From NCBI GenBank assembly GCA_963576565.1, contig OY755044.1:40259235-40323234 (forward strand): 64,000 bases of DNA. The letters run 5' to 3'. The notes beneath the pieces were generated by a model. It worked only from the letters and a program-made list of their open reading frames with translations. It was not told where the DNA came from and did no database searches. Made by a program: the position numbers and the translations under genes. This document shows positions 33,301 through 43,100 of the stretch, piece after piece; the first letter of the stretch is position 1; every line of letters starts with the position of its first letter. Source of the DNA: Aspidapion aeneum. Taxonomy: Eukaryota > Arthropoda > Insecta > Coleoptera > Brentidae.

Positions 33301-34225
33301 GGGGGTAGGAAGAAACTCTGTCTACATGAAGTGAAACTGGGTATAAAGCTGATGTAACAGCCCATGCAAAACATGCATTATCCTGATTTTTTATATTCAC
33401 TACAGCATGTTTAGATTCAATGAATTTGGGTAACTTGAAGTATGAATTGCCCCCAATAGGTCGAAACTTGTTGATGTTGATTTCCAAGTGTAATATATGT
33501 TGTAAAGTCCAACCTGTAAATAAATTAAAACATTATTAATTAAACAACCATATTTAAAAAATGTTTCACTGATTATTATTAAACAAAAATTATTTATTTT
33601 ACTAATGAGTAATCTTACCAGAATCTCGCTCCATAAACTCGCTCGCTTGGGAAATTATTTTATCTATAAAAAACTCATAAATATTATCCAAATCAGAGGC
33701 ATCACACACTATTTTATTATTTGTGTTAAATGATTTATCAGCTAGGGTTTCTTTTGATTGGTGAAGAAACGTTGCAAATAATTCCATATTAATTTTTATT
33801 GAGGTGTGTTTTGCTATATTTTCTTTTACTAATGTTAGACATTTGGGTTTTATCTCATAAAAAAACCTTCTGTAGTCTTTTTGCTGAGTTTCTGAAGCAA
33901 TTCTATAACTTGCTATTCTGCATTTAAGACCACTTCTTACCACACATACACCATTGGAGTATGGTGCACATGAGTTATTTTTATGTTGAAGTGTTCTACA
34001 ATGAGCAAAAAATTTATCTTTGGGTATGAAAATCTTGCATTCTCTACACATTTCCAATTGTTTATCACCATCTTTATCAACTTTTAAACTAGCTATTTTT
34101 CTTTTCTTTAATGGTTGCTCATTGATATTATCATCATTATGTTTATATTTGCAAGCTGTTTTATTATGTCTAACCATATTATCTTTTCGAGTAAAACTTT
34201 TGTCACATTTTGAACACTTCAACAT
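30305..34225 (-). CDS. family-B DNA polymerase, protein-primed type, spliced
   Basis: Two exons: 34225-33619 and 33513-30305, joined over a 105-bp intron with a GTAAGA donor and TTTACAG acceptor in matching phase; about 1271 aa. Exon 1 has a C2H2 finger (CSKCDKSFTRKDNMVRH) and a second Cys/His cluster. Exon 2 alone has no ATG, which supports splicing. In exon-2 numbering: a Cys-centred block NQDNACFAWAV (35-44); ExoI YADFES (240); an endonuclease VII-like zinc/HNH segment with CDKCGIC (336) and DHCHITGKKR (355); ExoII NLSGYD (388); PolA YLDATNLYG (647); PolB LYKLFNNAVFGKTMEN (793); PolC YTDTDS (899). All catalytic motifs are present. It would replicate the element from its inverted repeats. 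A TATA-like box lies at 34324-34330. Confidence 0.92.
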
Positions 34226-34323
34226 GGTCACTTTACTTGTTACACCTTAAATTATTTATTTATTAGGTGTTTTCATCAACACCTCTGTTTTAACCACTAT
34301 GCTTTTTTTATGCCCGTTGTGGG

Positions 34324-34330
34324 TTTTATA
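34324..34330 (-). promoter_or_regulatory. TATA box candidate for the polymerase gene
   Basis: TATAAAA on the minus strand (TTTTATA on plus), about 100 bp before the ATG at 34225. Confidence 0.4.
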
Positions 34331-34506
34331 ACAGACACCCCACTCCACCTCATTTTCTTCAGCTGTATCTGATAACTCTCAAATATATTTTTTTTTATCA
34401 TATTTCACAGCAAAATCTAAATAGTTTGACCTTGAACAAAATTTACAACCAAATGTATTATTTTTTAATTTATTTTTGGTTTTGCAAAATATTCTCAAGG
34501 TGACAT

Positions 34507-34644
34507 TGACCTTCATTTAACCTTGAACAAGATTGATGAGCAATTACATCTTTAACCTTGGAAAAAATTATACAGTGACCTTCATTTAACCTTGAACAAG
34601 ATTGATGAGCAATTACATATTTAACCTTGGAAAAAATTGTCAAC
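34507..34644. repeat. 69-bp direct repeat, two copies
   Basis: The unit TGACCTTCATTTAACCTTGA plus a GATTGATGAGCAATTACAT segment occurs at 34507 and again at 34576 with few changes. It lies between the divergent polymerase and zinc-ribbon genes and carries AACCTTGA/TGACCTT half-sites like those of the inverted repeats. Exact TGACCTTGA flanks it at 34427 and 34654. Confidence 0.8.
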
Positions 34645-34653
34645 GATTCACAC

Positions 34654-34715
34654 TGACCTTGATATAACCTTGTAATGGGTATATATATTTTACTCCTCAT
34701 TTGGCAAACACTCAT
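34654..34715 (+). promoter_or_regulatory. promoter candidate: nuclear-receptor half-site, TATA, initiator
   Basis: TGACCTTGA at 34654-34662 is followed by TATATATAT near 34681 and an initiator-like CTCATTC near 34709, about 30 bp later, ahead of the ATG at 34740. Confidence 0.5.
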
Positions 34716-34739
34716 TCTTGCTCGATTTGTCTTCCTATA

Positions 34740-35105
34740 ATGTCATCCACCGCTCGCCCTACCCTCATCGTTCGTCCGTTTTTAAAAAATGGGCATGTGC
34801 AGTGCAATTTCTGCAATGTCTGGAAACCGGTAGAGGTTTTTACAATTAATGGACGATGCGATGTCTGTAGTGAGCAATATCAAAGAATTATGGAGAGGCA
34901 GAGCAATCCTCCATATTCACCCGAATCACCTGTGTACATCTCAGACAGTGATGATTATGAGGTGGTGGAGAGTGATGATGATGATTCTGATACCAATTAT
35001 GGTGTGTGGGAAGTAGCGAGAGTTGACTCTCCTCCTTCTGAGGAGATGTCTGATGTAGGAAGCGAAAGAGCTGACTCTCCTTTTGAGGAGGCTCAACGTT
35101 GGTAG
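34740..35105 (+). CDS. zinc-ribbon protein with acidic Ser/Pro-rich tail, unknown
   Basis: 121 aa from the ATG at 34740 (MSSTARPTLIVRP); an in-frame GTG-type extension upstream overlaps the promoter. Residues ~22-45 contain CNFC and CDVC with a 16-residue interval, a zinc-ribbon or RING-like pair. The tail is acidic with many Ser-Pro and Ser-Asp sites (YSPESPVYISDSDDYEVV), suggesting phosphorylation. I know no family. It lies outside the conserved core of Polinton genes and has its own apparent promoter. A regulatory or host-interaction role is possible. Confidence 0.6.
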   Translation: MSSTARPTLIVRPFLKNGHVQCNFCNVWKPVEVFTINGRCDVCSEQYQRIMERQSNPPYSPESPVYISDSDDYEVVESDDDDSDTNYGVWEVARVDSPPSEEMSDVGSERADSPFEEAQRW

Positions 35106-35159
35106 TCTGGTTTAGTTTAATTGGGGTGTACAATAAAAATGGCTGGTACACACAGCTCA

Positions 35160-35790
35160 GTGCGAGGTTTGGGGCACTGTGGCACTAAACCAAACAATTA
35201 AAAATTTTCATCTAACAATTTTAAAATGAAACCATTTGTAAAAATCCTATCTTTTGAATCACATCAATATTCAATTTTTAAATTATAGTAACGCAAATTT
35301 TGTTCATTTATGCACAAACTAAAGTTAAAAATGGTAAAAAAAAACGTTTTTAAGTTTCATTTTTATATGCTATTCCATGCAATCTTGCTCTCTTATAAAC
35401 AAACCAAAGTTTAAAAATTCTTTCTAAAAGTTTGTATTTTTTTTAAATTAGATCTTTTCTATAAATTGGTTTATTCTACACTATGAAATTTTACTCTTTT
35501 ATAAACAAACTAAAGTTTAAAAATTATTTTTAATACTTTGTTTTTTGCATTAGCATAATATTCTTTTCTATATTAAAGTTTATTCTATAGTTCTAGTTCT
35601 AGTTCTAAGTTCAACTATAAAATAGTAACCAAAATTAAAAAATTATACAAATTTTTTTGTTTGTTATTAAATTACCATAATGTTTTTTTTCTTAATATAG
35701 ATTTATTATATTTTACATATTCAAATTGTTTTTTTTGTTTCATAAAGTTATATATTGGCTAACTAATAATTTTATATAAAAACTAAATAT
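35160..35790. repeat. degenerate tandem repeats in AT-rich spacer
   Basis: Segments of the form CTCTTATAAACAAACYAAAGTTTAAAAATT followed by a T-rich stretch and TTTTCTATA...GTTTATTCTA recur near 35310, 35390 and 35505 with a spacing of roughly 80-120 bp. No coding region. Confidence 0.55.
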
Positions 35791-35791
35791 G

Positions 35792-36316
35792 TTACAATAA
35801 AAAATTGTAGTCATTTAATTTTGCTTGGAATTCTTCCTCCACACCTTCGGTCTCTCTTTGTAGTCGTTGAATCTCTACTTTGAGTAGATCCACTCTTTGT
35901 TTAAGCTGCTCCACGCAGCTTCTTTTCACCCGTAGGATTTGGATAGCCTGCTCTATCGTTTGGCTTTCTATTGTTGTGACATTTGCGGCTACGGTTTGTT
36001 GGACTAGCTGATCCCTCGATGTTGAGGGAATTGCTATTGGAATTGCTGTCGGAGTTGGAGCTGTTGATAAAATGCTTGTCTTCGTTTTTTTAATGTACTT
36101 TCTTTTACCAACTCTTCCATTTTTGATTTTATGTACGTCACGTTGTAGCTCCATTTGTAGCTGCGGCTGTGATTCTGGCTGTGGTTCTAGCTGTGGCTCT
36201 AGCTGTGGCTCTGGCTGCTGTTCGGCTTGAAACTCATTCCCAATATCTTTTAACAAATTGTCGATGTCTTGACTGGTGAAATCATCCAAATCAATAATTT
36301 GCTGCTTTGAATTCAT
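35792..36316 (-). CDS. coiled-coil protein with Glu/Gln/Pro repeats, unknown
   Basis: 174 aa. Residues ~33-58 are a QPEPQLEPQLEPQPESQPQL-type low-complexity run. A basic patch follows (GRVGKRKYIKKTKT, a possible nuclear localisation signal). The C-terminal third has heptad hydrophobics from IEQAIQILRVKRSCVEQLKQ to EEFQAKLNDY, a clear coiled coil. Together these look like a small DNA-binding or scaffold protein, but I recognise no family. It is the last gene before the right inverted repeat and reads away from it. Confidence 0.6.
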   Translation of the reverse strand: MNSKQQIIDLDDFTSQDIDNLLKDIGNEFQAEQQPEPQLEPQLEPQPESQPQLQMELQRDVHKIKNGRVGKRKYIKKTKTSILSTAPTPTAIPIAIPSTSRDQLVQQTVAANVTTIESQTIEQAIQILRVKRSCVEQLKQRVDLLKVEIQRLQRETEGVEEEFQAKLNDYNFLL

Positions 36317-36527
36317 TTTCTACTAATTTGAAATTCGCTGTTGAAGTAAAGAAACTTTAATAGTACTCTTCTGATATTTATTTTTCTTTAAATACTTGTT
36401 GGGTGTTAGTTTAGTGGGGGTAAAGTCTACAGAAAATAATATATCTAAAAAGCGGGCAAATAAAGCAATGTTAAAGATTCTGAAGGTTAAAAAATACACA
36501 TCTTTACTATAATTTTGGATTATTTTT

Positions 36528-36749
36528 TTCAAGGTCAAAAATACTACTCGAACTATTCGTCTCTACATATAAAAAATGCAACGATCGTCAAGGTCATTCA
36601 AGGTCAACATAATGACCTTCACAACTTTTCAAGGTCAAATATACTACTCAAACTATTCGTCTCTACATAAAACAAGGCAACGACCGTCAAGGTCATTCAA
36701 GGTCATTCCCTCCTCAAAAGTGGTCCAGCACCCGCTTAAACCTACTACT
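36528..36749 (-). repeat. Polinton right terminal inverted repeat
   Basis: Reverse complement of 20173-20394; I find one difference, at the inner end (CCTTGAA against CCCTGAA). It ends CCTACTACT followed by the CACCAT duplication at 36750-36755. It carries six exact TCAAGGTCA motifs. Confidence 0.95.
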
Positions 36750-36755
36750 CACCAT
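36750..36755 (+). repeat. Polinton target site duplication, right
   Basis: CACCAT, identical to 20167-20172. Confidence 0.92.
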
Positions 36756-36773
36756 CTTCGATTATATTTTTAA

Positions 36774-37096
36774 TAGGGTAAGTGGGTCTAGTGATACCTT
36801 ATTTTGAAGTTCTCTTGAATATCTTTTCAACCGTGTAAAAATTTCGAAAATCCATCAATTAGTTTTTGAGTATTTGCTTTCAAGTTTTCAAATTTAAGAT
36901 GGAATGATAAAATAAAAATTAAATCTAAAAAATATAAAATTCTAATAAAATTTTTATTTCATCAGTCCATGCTAAATTTGAAAGTTTGAAGGCAATTATC
37001 TGAAAAAGTAATAGATAGATTTTTAAAATTTTTACACGGTTGTAAAGACATTCAAAAGTCCTACAAAACAAGGTGTCACTAGACCCGCTTTCCCTA
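36774..37096. mobile_element. palindromic MITE beside the Polinton
   Basis: AATAGGGTAAGTGGGTCTAG on the left pairs with CTAGACCCGCTTTCCCTATT on the right, and both arms continue through AACCGTGTAAAAATTT. It sits in the remaining piece of the foldback element that also received the Polinton, about 20 bp from the Polinton end. Confidence 0.75.
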
Positions 37097-37107
37097 TTCA
37101 AAATATG

Positions 37108-37262
37108 TATACCCGTTAAAGGGAGTGCGTGTTACAAAAATTTCAATATAGCCAAAAAGTGTCCCACTGGCAAACAAAATCGACGTGTCCGAGCGTTTCT
37201 CCAAATTCGCACGAAAAATATACAAAAACACTTCTGTTACCTTTTAGTTGGGACACCCTGTA
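37108..37262. repeat. right arm of the foldback MITE that hosts the Polinton
   Basis: Reverse complement of 20031-20172, ending CTGTTACCTTTTAGTTGGGA and then CACCCTGTA before TATA. Confidence 0.8.
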
Positions 37263-37925
37263 TAATATACATATACTATTACACCATAGCAACCAAGGCA
37301 TTTCATTGGCATAAATGCATAAATATGATAAACAGAAACTTCTTTAAAAGACCTGTCGATTGCGGAAAAACTTTTTGTCACTTTTGGCATATTACTTTTC
37401 ATCACGATTTTATGGTGTCACTTTTTATTTCCTGAATGAAAAGTAGCAAATAAAAAATATACGGGATGAAAAGTGACTGATCCGACATGGATCCGACATA
37501 AACAGTAAAAATTAAAAAAAAAAAGTTATATGAAAAGTGCAAAAAACAGCGTATAAACCATGCGATAATAGCGTATAAATCTCGTGATAACGGTGTCTTT
37601 TTATTAGCATGACGCAGTAAAAAAATTTCACACCGTGCGGAAAAATGGATTTTTCACACTAAAAATAGTATTCCGCACGCTTGTAGGAAAAATTACTAAA
37701 GAATAACAATGTCTTCAATTTAAATTATTTCTCATGTAAACAAACAAATTGTTATGACCGCGCTTACATTTAAGTTTGCAAGTAGCAAAAGCTTTTGATA
37801 AAAATAAATATGTAGGTATAAACTTTTTAACAATGTTGCCGTGACAATCAAAAACTATTAGGGGAGACGTGTTATAACGCAATAGCACGAGATCAAGCTA
37901 AATATTTGTGCCGTATAGTGGCTAT
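37263..37925. other. no gene seen
   Basis: Short segments resemble 19560-19760 (CACTTTTGGC.., GATTTTAT.., TTATTTCC.GA), so part is dispersed repeat. No coding region. Confidence 0.4.
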
Positions 37926-38340
37926 TTAGAGTCACAACGTGCCAGGCTTCCAGGATGTAATGACCCTAAGGCTAACACTTTCATTTACAGTAGCTAGAGC
38001 AGCCATTGAACGGGGGTACATACACAAACATCAACATATTGTGGGGGTTTGGGGTTTGTCGCTCCCCCCGCCCCGAGGGTACTGGCGCCCCAAGGGTGCC
38101 CTAAGCGCCCTAAGCTTTATTAAGGAGCAGGGCCGGCAACGGCAAATTGAGAGGGCGGCAAAGCTGTCGCTAGAAAACTAAAGACATGATGACCTTTTTT
38201 TTTGGTCGCAAGAGTGGAAAGTAAAGACTTGATGACTGATAACCTTTTGTTTTTTTTTTGGTCGCAAGATTTTTGATGGGCTCCCTTTTTATCTGTCGAC
38301 CCCCCGCCCCTTCAGGCACGTTACGCCGCTGGAAATTTAG
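37926..38340. repeat. dispersed hAT-related repeat
   Basis: It contains TTAAGGAGCAGGGCCGGCAA, GAGAGGGCGGCA, GACATGATGACCTTTTTTTT and a right end CACGTTACGCCGCTG, all close to the element at 6969-7179. The left end is unclear. The segment CCAGGCTTCCAGGATG near 37945 recurs inverted near 63310. Confidence 0.55.
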
Positions 38341-38860
38341 TATCTAACAGAGATTTATCGCGCCGCAGGCGAAATTTTTTTTACAAATTAAGTAGAGTTT
38401 GTGACAAATTTTAAACAAGTGATGCTGCTAAACTAAAAAATAAGTTATATGTCTTGAAGGGGAAGGGGGCCCGGGCCCCTCTGACCCCCCACTGGGTAAA
38501 TTTTTATCTTAAACAAAATATTGCAGGCGCGGATCTACGGAGGGAAAGAGGCAATATACCTCTTCCCCAAATATAGTTTTAGTTTTGACACACAGAGTGC
38601 ACCTACTGGTCAGGTTCTAAAACAATGCGCCGCAGCCGACTCGCCGCCGGACTAACTTGCAGCTCACCCGATTTGCCGCCAGGCATACTTGCCACCGAGA
38701 CAACTCGCCGCCGCGCGCTGCCATAATTTTTGTTTCAAATTTTGTTTATTTAAACTTCTTGTTTTAAATCTTGCGACAGAACTTTTTCAATTACTTTCCG
38801 ATGAGCTACAGATTTTATATTTGACAGGTGTATAAAGTTCCGGTGATAATGCAATTTAAT
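38341..38860. other. no gene; G/C-rich short repeats
   Basis: Near 38630-38720 GACTCGCCGCC/ACTTGCCGCC-type decamers recur in a short C/G-rich stretch unlike its surroundings. Confidence 0.4.
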
Positions 38861-39420
38861 ATTTTTAAACACCAAAAATTCAAAATGGCGAAACCAAATT
38901 GGTGGAATTTTAACAAACCGATTTGTCTCAAATTTGAAACAATACGGTGTTAAGGCTACGTAATACATAATTTGATTTAAATCTTTAAAAAATCAAAATG
39001 GCGCTTTCAAAATGGTGGAATTTTCCATTTTTAAACCGGTATATATCAAGTTAATAACTTGGTGTGTTTATTTATTTGTTTATAACATAACAGGTAAAAA
39101 TACAATGTAATTGCAGTTTAAGGTCGTTACTTATAATTCATATAAATAAAAATCAAAATAGCGAATTCAAAATGACGGTCTTTTTTATTTAAAAACCGAT
39201 TCATTTTGGGTTTTAAAGGTTGCTGATTGTGATTTCTGAAGTAAACCCAAAACGGATACTGTTTAGTGTTGCTGATTATCATTTTTAATTTAAAATTTGG
39301 GAAAATCAAAATGGCGGATCCAAAATGGTGGCCTTTTTAAAAAAATCAAAATGGCTAGTTTAAAATGGCGGATTTTTTCCTTTATGAACCGTTATGTATT
39401 AAATTGCAAAAAATTAAACT
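38861..39420. repeat. degenerate repeats with AAAATGGCG cores
   Basis: Units with AAAATGGCG, a short gap, AAAATGGTGG and an AAACCG segment recur near 38880, 38995, 39160 and 39310. The frames through them have no protein family. Confidence 0.5.
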
Positions 39421-39926
39421 AGCGATCCAATATTAATTCGATCCGATCCAATAATAATTATGTATTAAATCATAAATGCAAAAATCCGGTTTTTTTTAAC
39501 TCCTTTTTAGTTATTTTTAAGTTTAATTCAAAAATTAAAATAGGTGACCTTAAACACAACAAACTTTCAAATTCAGATTCGGATCGAAGCATAAAACGAA
39601 TTCGAGTTCCAAGGGTGCAGAAAAAAAGAATCGCACGAGATTTTTATTTATTTTTTATAAATTATTAAAAACTAAAAATTATGAAGAAAAAATGTAGAAC
39701 GCTAATTTCCAACAGTAAATAATGACGAAATTTTATATCGGGAATACAGGATCACATTAAAAAAGCAAATCATGCACTTCCTCTTTTGTACTACTACTAC
39801 GATTTTCTAGACAAACAAAATAATTAAAGCAAGTTTTTAAAAAGAAAAAATGAAAATTCAATACCTACTTGAATTATTATAAGTGATATCGATATCGCGC
39901 CACCGTAAAAATATAAACAGATACTT

Positions 39927-39935
39927 GTAAACAAA
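39927..39935 (+). promoter_or_regulatory. forkhead/FOXO-type site upstream of 4E-BP
   Basis: GTAAACAAA matches the forkhead core (GTAAACA). It is 255 bp before the 4E-BP start codon. In flies the 4E-BP gene Thor is a direct FOXO target, so the position is suggestive. Confidence 0.45.
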
Positions 39936-40190
39936 AAAAGTGCGACAACAGCGCATTTTTCTACGCAGCGGTTTTCTTTTTAAATACGCGCAGCAGAAAA
40001 CGAAAGTGCTTAGTAGTATTTTGGCGCTTGATCTTATACTTATTTTGAAATCAAGCCAAAACATTTTTTTCTTAGTAAAAAATTATTTTTGATTTTCTCA
40101 GAAAATTATTTTGAGTGTGTTCATAATTATAGTTACAACAAAGTTCCTGAATATTGTAATTACTTATATTTAAAAAAAATACATAACAAA

Positions 40191-43100
40191 ATGTCTGCTT
40201 CACCAATCGCAAGGTCTATCACTGACACTAGGGCCATTCCTATCAAAAGGGTTTTAGTGAATGACTCTTCAGAACTGCCCAATCACTACTCTCAAACTCC
40301 TGGTGGTACCATGTTCTCAACAACGCCTGGAGGTAAGTACAATAATTATTTACAAATGTCTCCCTCAAAAAAGCGAAAAGGCTTAAATTATTTTAAAACT
40401 AAAACATTTGAATAAAAAATGTTTGTTATTGTTATTGTTATTGTATGTTAATTTTAACGATATTTTTATGGATATCTTGAAAACTGCGCCGTTATTTTTT
40501 TGTGAATTTCAACCCAATAAAATTTTATGTTTATTGTTAAAACCAGATTTTTGATTTTTTGGGTTAAAAAGTTGTATTAATTTTTTTTAGTTTAAATTAC
40601 ACTTTTTGGCAATCTGTGACAGCTCTGCCTTTGATAGACCATATTATTATATTATAAATATATACATACTATTTTACAATTTACCAAATTCACATTTCAA
40701 TATATTTGTTTATAAAAAATCATTTTTATGACTATTTGAATAACAAATGTGCGTATGTAAGCAATATTTTATAACTGTATGTGTACTTTGCCAATTGGTG
40801 TTTGTTCATCTACAGGGTGTCCCAGGATTTAGTTAATAGGCATTAGTGGAGGAGGTAGCATAAACCGATATTTGTTTTTTCTACGTTGATTTTATATATA
40901 GTAAATACCTATCACTATTAAAATTAAACAAGTTAAAAAAATTATTGCGCTAGGTAAATTATGTAAGAAATTGATGTTCAGGTATTTGCTATTCTTTTTA
41001 ATAGAACTTAAAAGTATATTTCCGCTCCCCTGAATGCATCACTGCCTGACCAGCAATGATTTCCTGTTTAGATCTCAACTTTCCTTTTGATTTTTTTTTT
41101 CATTTTTAGTCATATACATAATATTGCAATACCCACGGTAACTGCCAATGCATGATGCAAACATTATTTTGATATAGTACGTATTATTCCAAGACCCACA
41201 TATTTAAAATCGCAATATTAATGGACATAAGTCTATCCTTTTGCGGTCCTTAAGATAAAATGTCCTGTCCTGGTTATACTTTTACACATTCATATTATTT
41301 TATTCGTGTATTCGTCAGGTCAAATCATCGGCGCACAGTTGACAAAAACTCTATGTAAATTTGGTATCTAAGTATTTTTCGTATCTTTATTTCTGAATGT
41401 TTGCATCAAACGCCAGTCATTTTGTAAATGGATAACAGGGAGTATTGGAATAATACGTATATGTTTTTAGTCAGTTCGGTCATAAACTATTAGTTTATGG
41501 TTCGGTACAGCCCAAAAAACCGGGAGATCCTATTTCCGTTTTCAATCGTTCTGCTTATCCGTCCGTCTGTCTCTCTGTCCATCCGGTTGCTGGTGATAGA
41601 ATAGAACATCTTAATAATATTTTGCACAAATGTACAGGGTCATATTCTTAAGAGCCCTATAGTTTTCAAGCCCATTCACAGTTTTTCTGGAAAGTTATGA
41701 GGTATAGTTTTCCAGAGAATTACCTTTTTTCAATATCTCTAAAACAAAGCATTTCACAAAAATGATATCATGCATATCAGCATACTTTTATAGTTAACTT
41801 GGGATTATCGGAGTTATTTTTTAAATAAAGAGAATCTTTAAAAAATATCATATTTTGGGTTTTCATCTTTAAAAAAGGTTTTACGAAAAAATAGAATGCG
41901 TATAAAATTTAGAAGGGCACCAATTTAGGACCGTATCTGAGGGGGGGTTTTGGGGGTTCAAACTTCCTCCGAAAATTAAATAGGAATGTGTTTTTTAAGT
42001 TTAACTTTTTTTTCATATTCAATAAACCCACCATTTTTCAAATTCCACTGGCCTAACCCTCCCCCAAAATTTTGGTCCAGATACGGCCCTGGGCACCATA
42101 ACCTATTACCTGAAATATATCACAATAGATTTTGAAAAACAGCGGCGAACGATCTCCGAAACCGCTTTCATGAGATTTTAGAAATAGTGTGACACTGTAA
42201 CGAGCTGATTTTATTTTGACCAAAATACATTATTGCTGATGAACAGATTTTTAAGAGATAAAAAATTGAAAAAATTCTAGCTTTTTAACGGAGAACACAT
42301 ATCTCTCAATAAGTCGTGTATTAACCAAAAACTTTCTAGAGACTTCAGTGTCTGATATTTACAAAAAACCGTTTTCAGGGTTGATATAGCGTGGAGTTCA
42401 CTTGGAGTGTTTTTATAGGCTAGGAACTCGACTATAGAGGGTATATCAGATCTGTCATTGATCAATTTATTTTTATTTGATATCACTGAAAGCTGTGTTT
42501 AGTAAAATTTTTCATATTAATTTTGGGACACACTGTATACAGACAGACATAGGAAATTATGTGTTAAATGAATAAATGTATTTTATTTTCATATATCTAC
42601 ACAAATCTGTCGTGCTAAACATTACGCAAACATTAACCTTGAATCTATAAAATATGTAAATTTGAAAAAAAGCCGGCCGGCTTATTGCCAACATAAAGTT
42701 TATTCACATTAATTTCTTCAAGACCGTTTGTTTTTATATTTAAGACGCAATTGTTTTATAGCAGTTTAGTTAAAGAGCTTACGGCAACATAAAGTTACAA
42801 AATAAAAACGGACGTTACTTTTTTACCTTTCCTAGCCCGCGTAGCAATGGCTAGAGAAAGTATTATTTTCGACGAAAATTTTTTTTTTGATATAACGCTG
42901 AAAATGTAATATTTGGGTGTATTTTGACGTATCCTAGCAATATCGTCGTGATGTCTGTCTGTGTATGTGTGTTTGTATATTATTTCTGTCCGTAACACGA
43001 TAGCTCCTAAACCGCTGAACCGATTTTCATAAAATTTTCGGGTAAATGGTGCTCACTCTCACGAGCCGGTTAGATTTTAGTCAAAATCCATTAATGCTAA

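Larger units (their letters stand above)
20173..36749. mobile_element. complete Maverick/Polinton element, 16.6 kb
   Basis: Both ends, the 6-bp target duplication and the family's core gene set are present: rve integrase, FtsK/HerA-type ATPase, adenain-like protease, penton and major capsid proteins, and a family-B DNA polymerase. The 222-bp inverted repeats differ, by my reading, at one base near their inner end, which points to a recent insertion. All genes except the integrase look intact. Layout: two small plus-strand genes, four minus-strand genes, six packed plus-strand genes, spacer, polymerase (minus), zinc-ribbon gene (plus), coiled-coil gene (minus). Confidence 0.95.
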
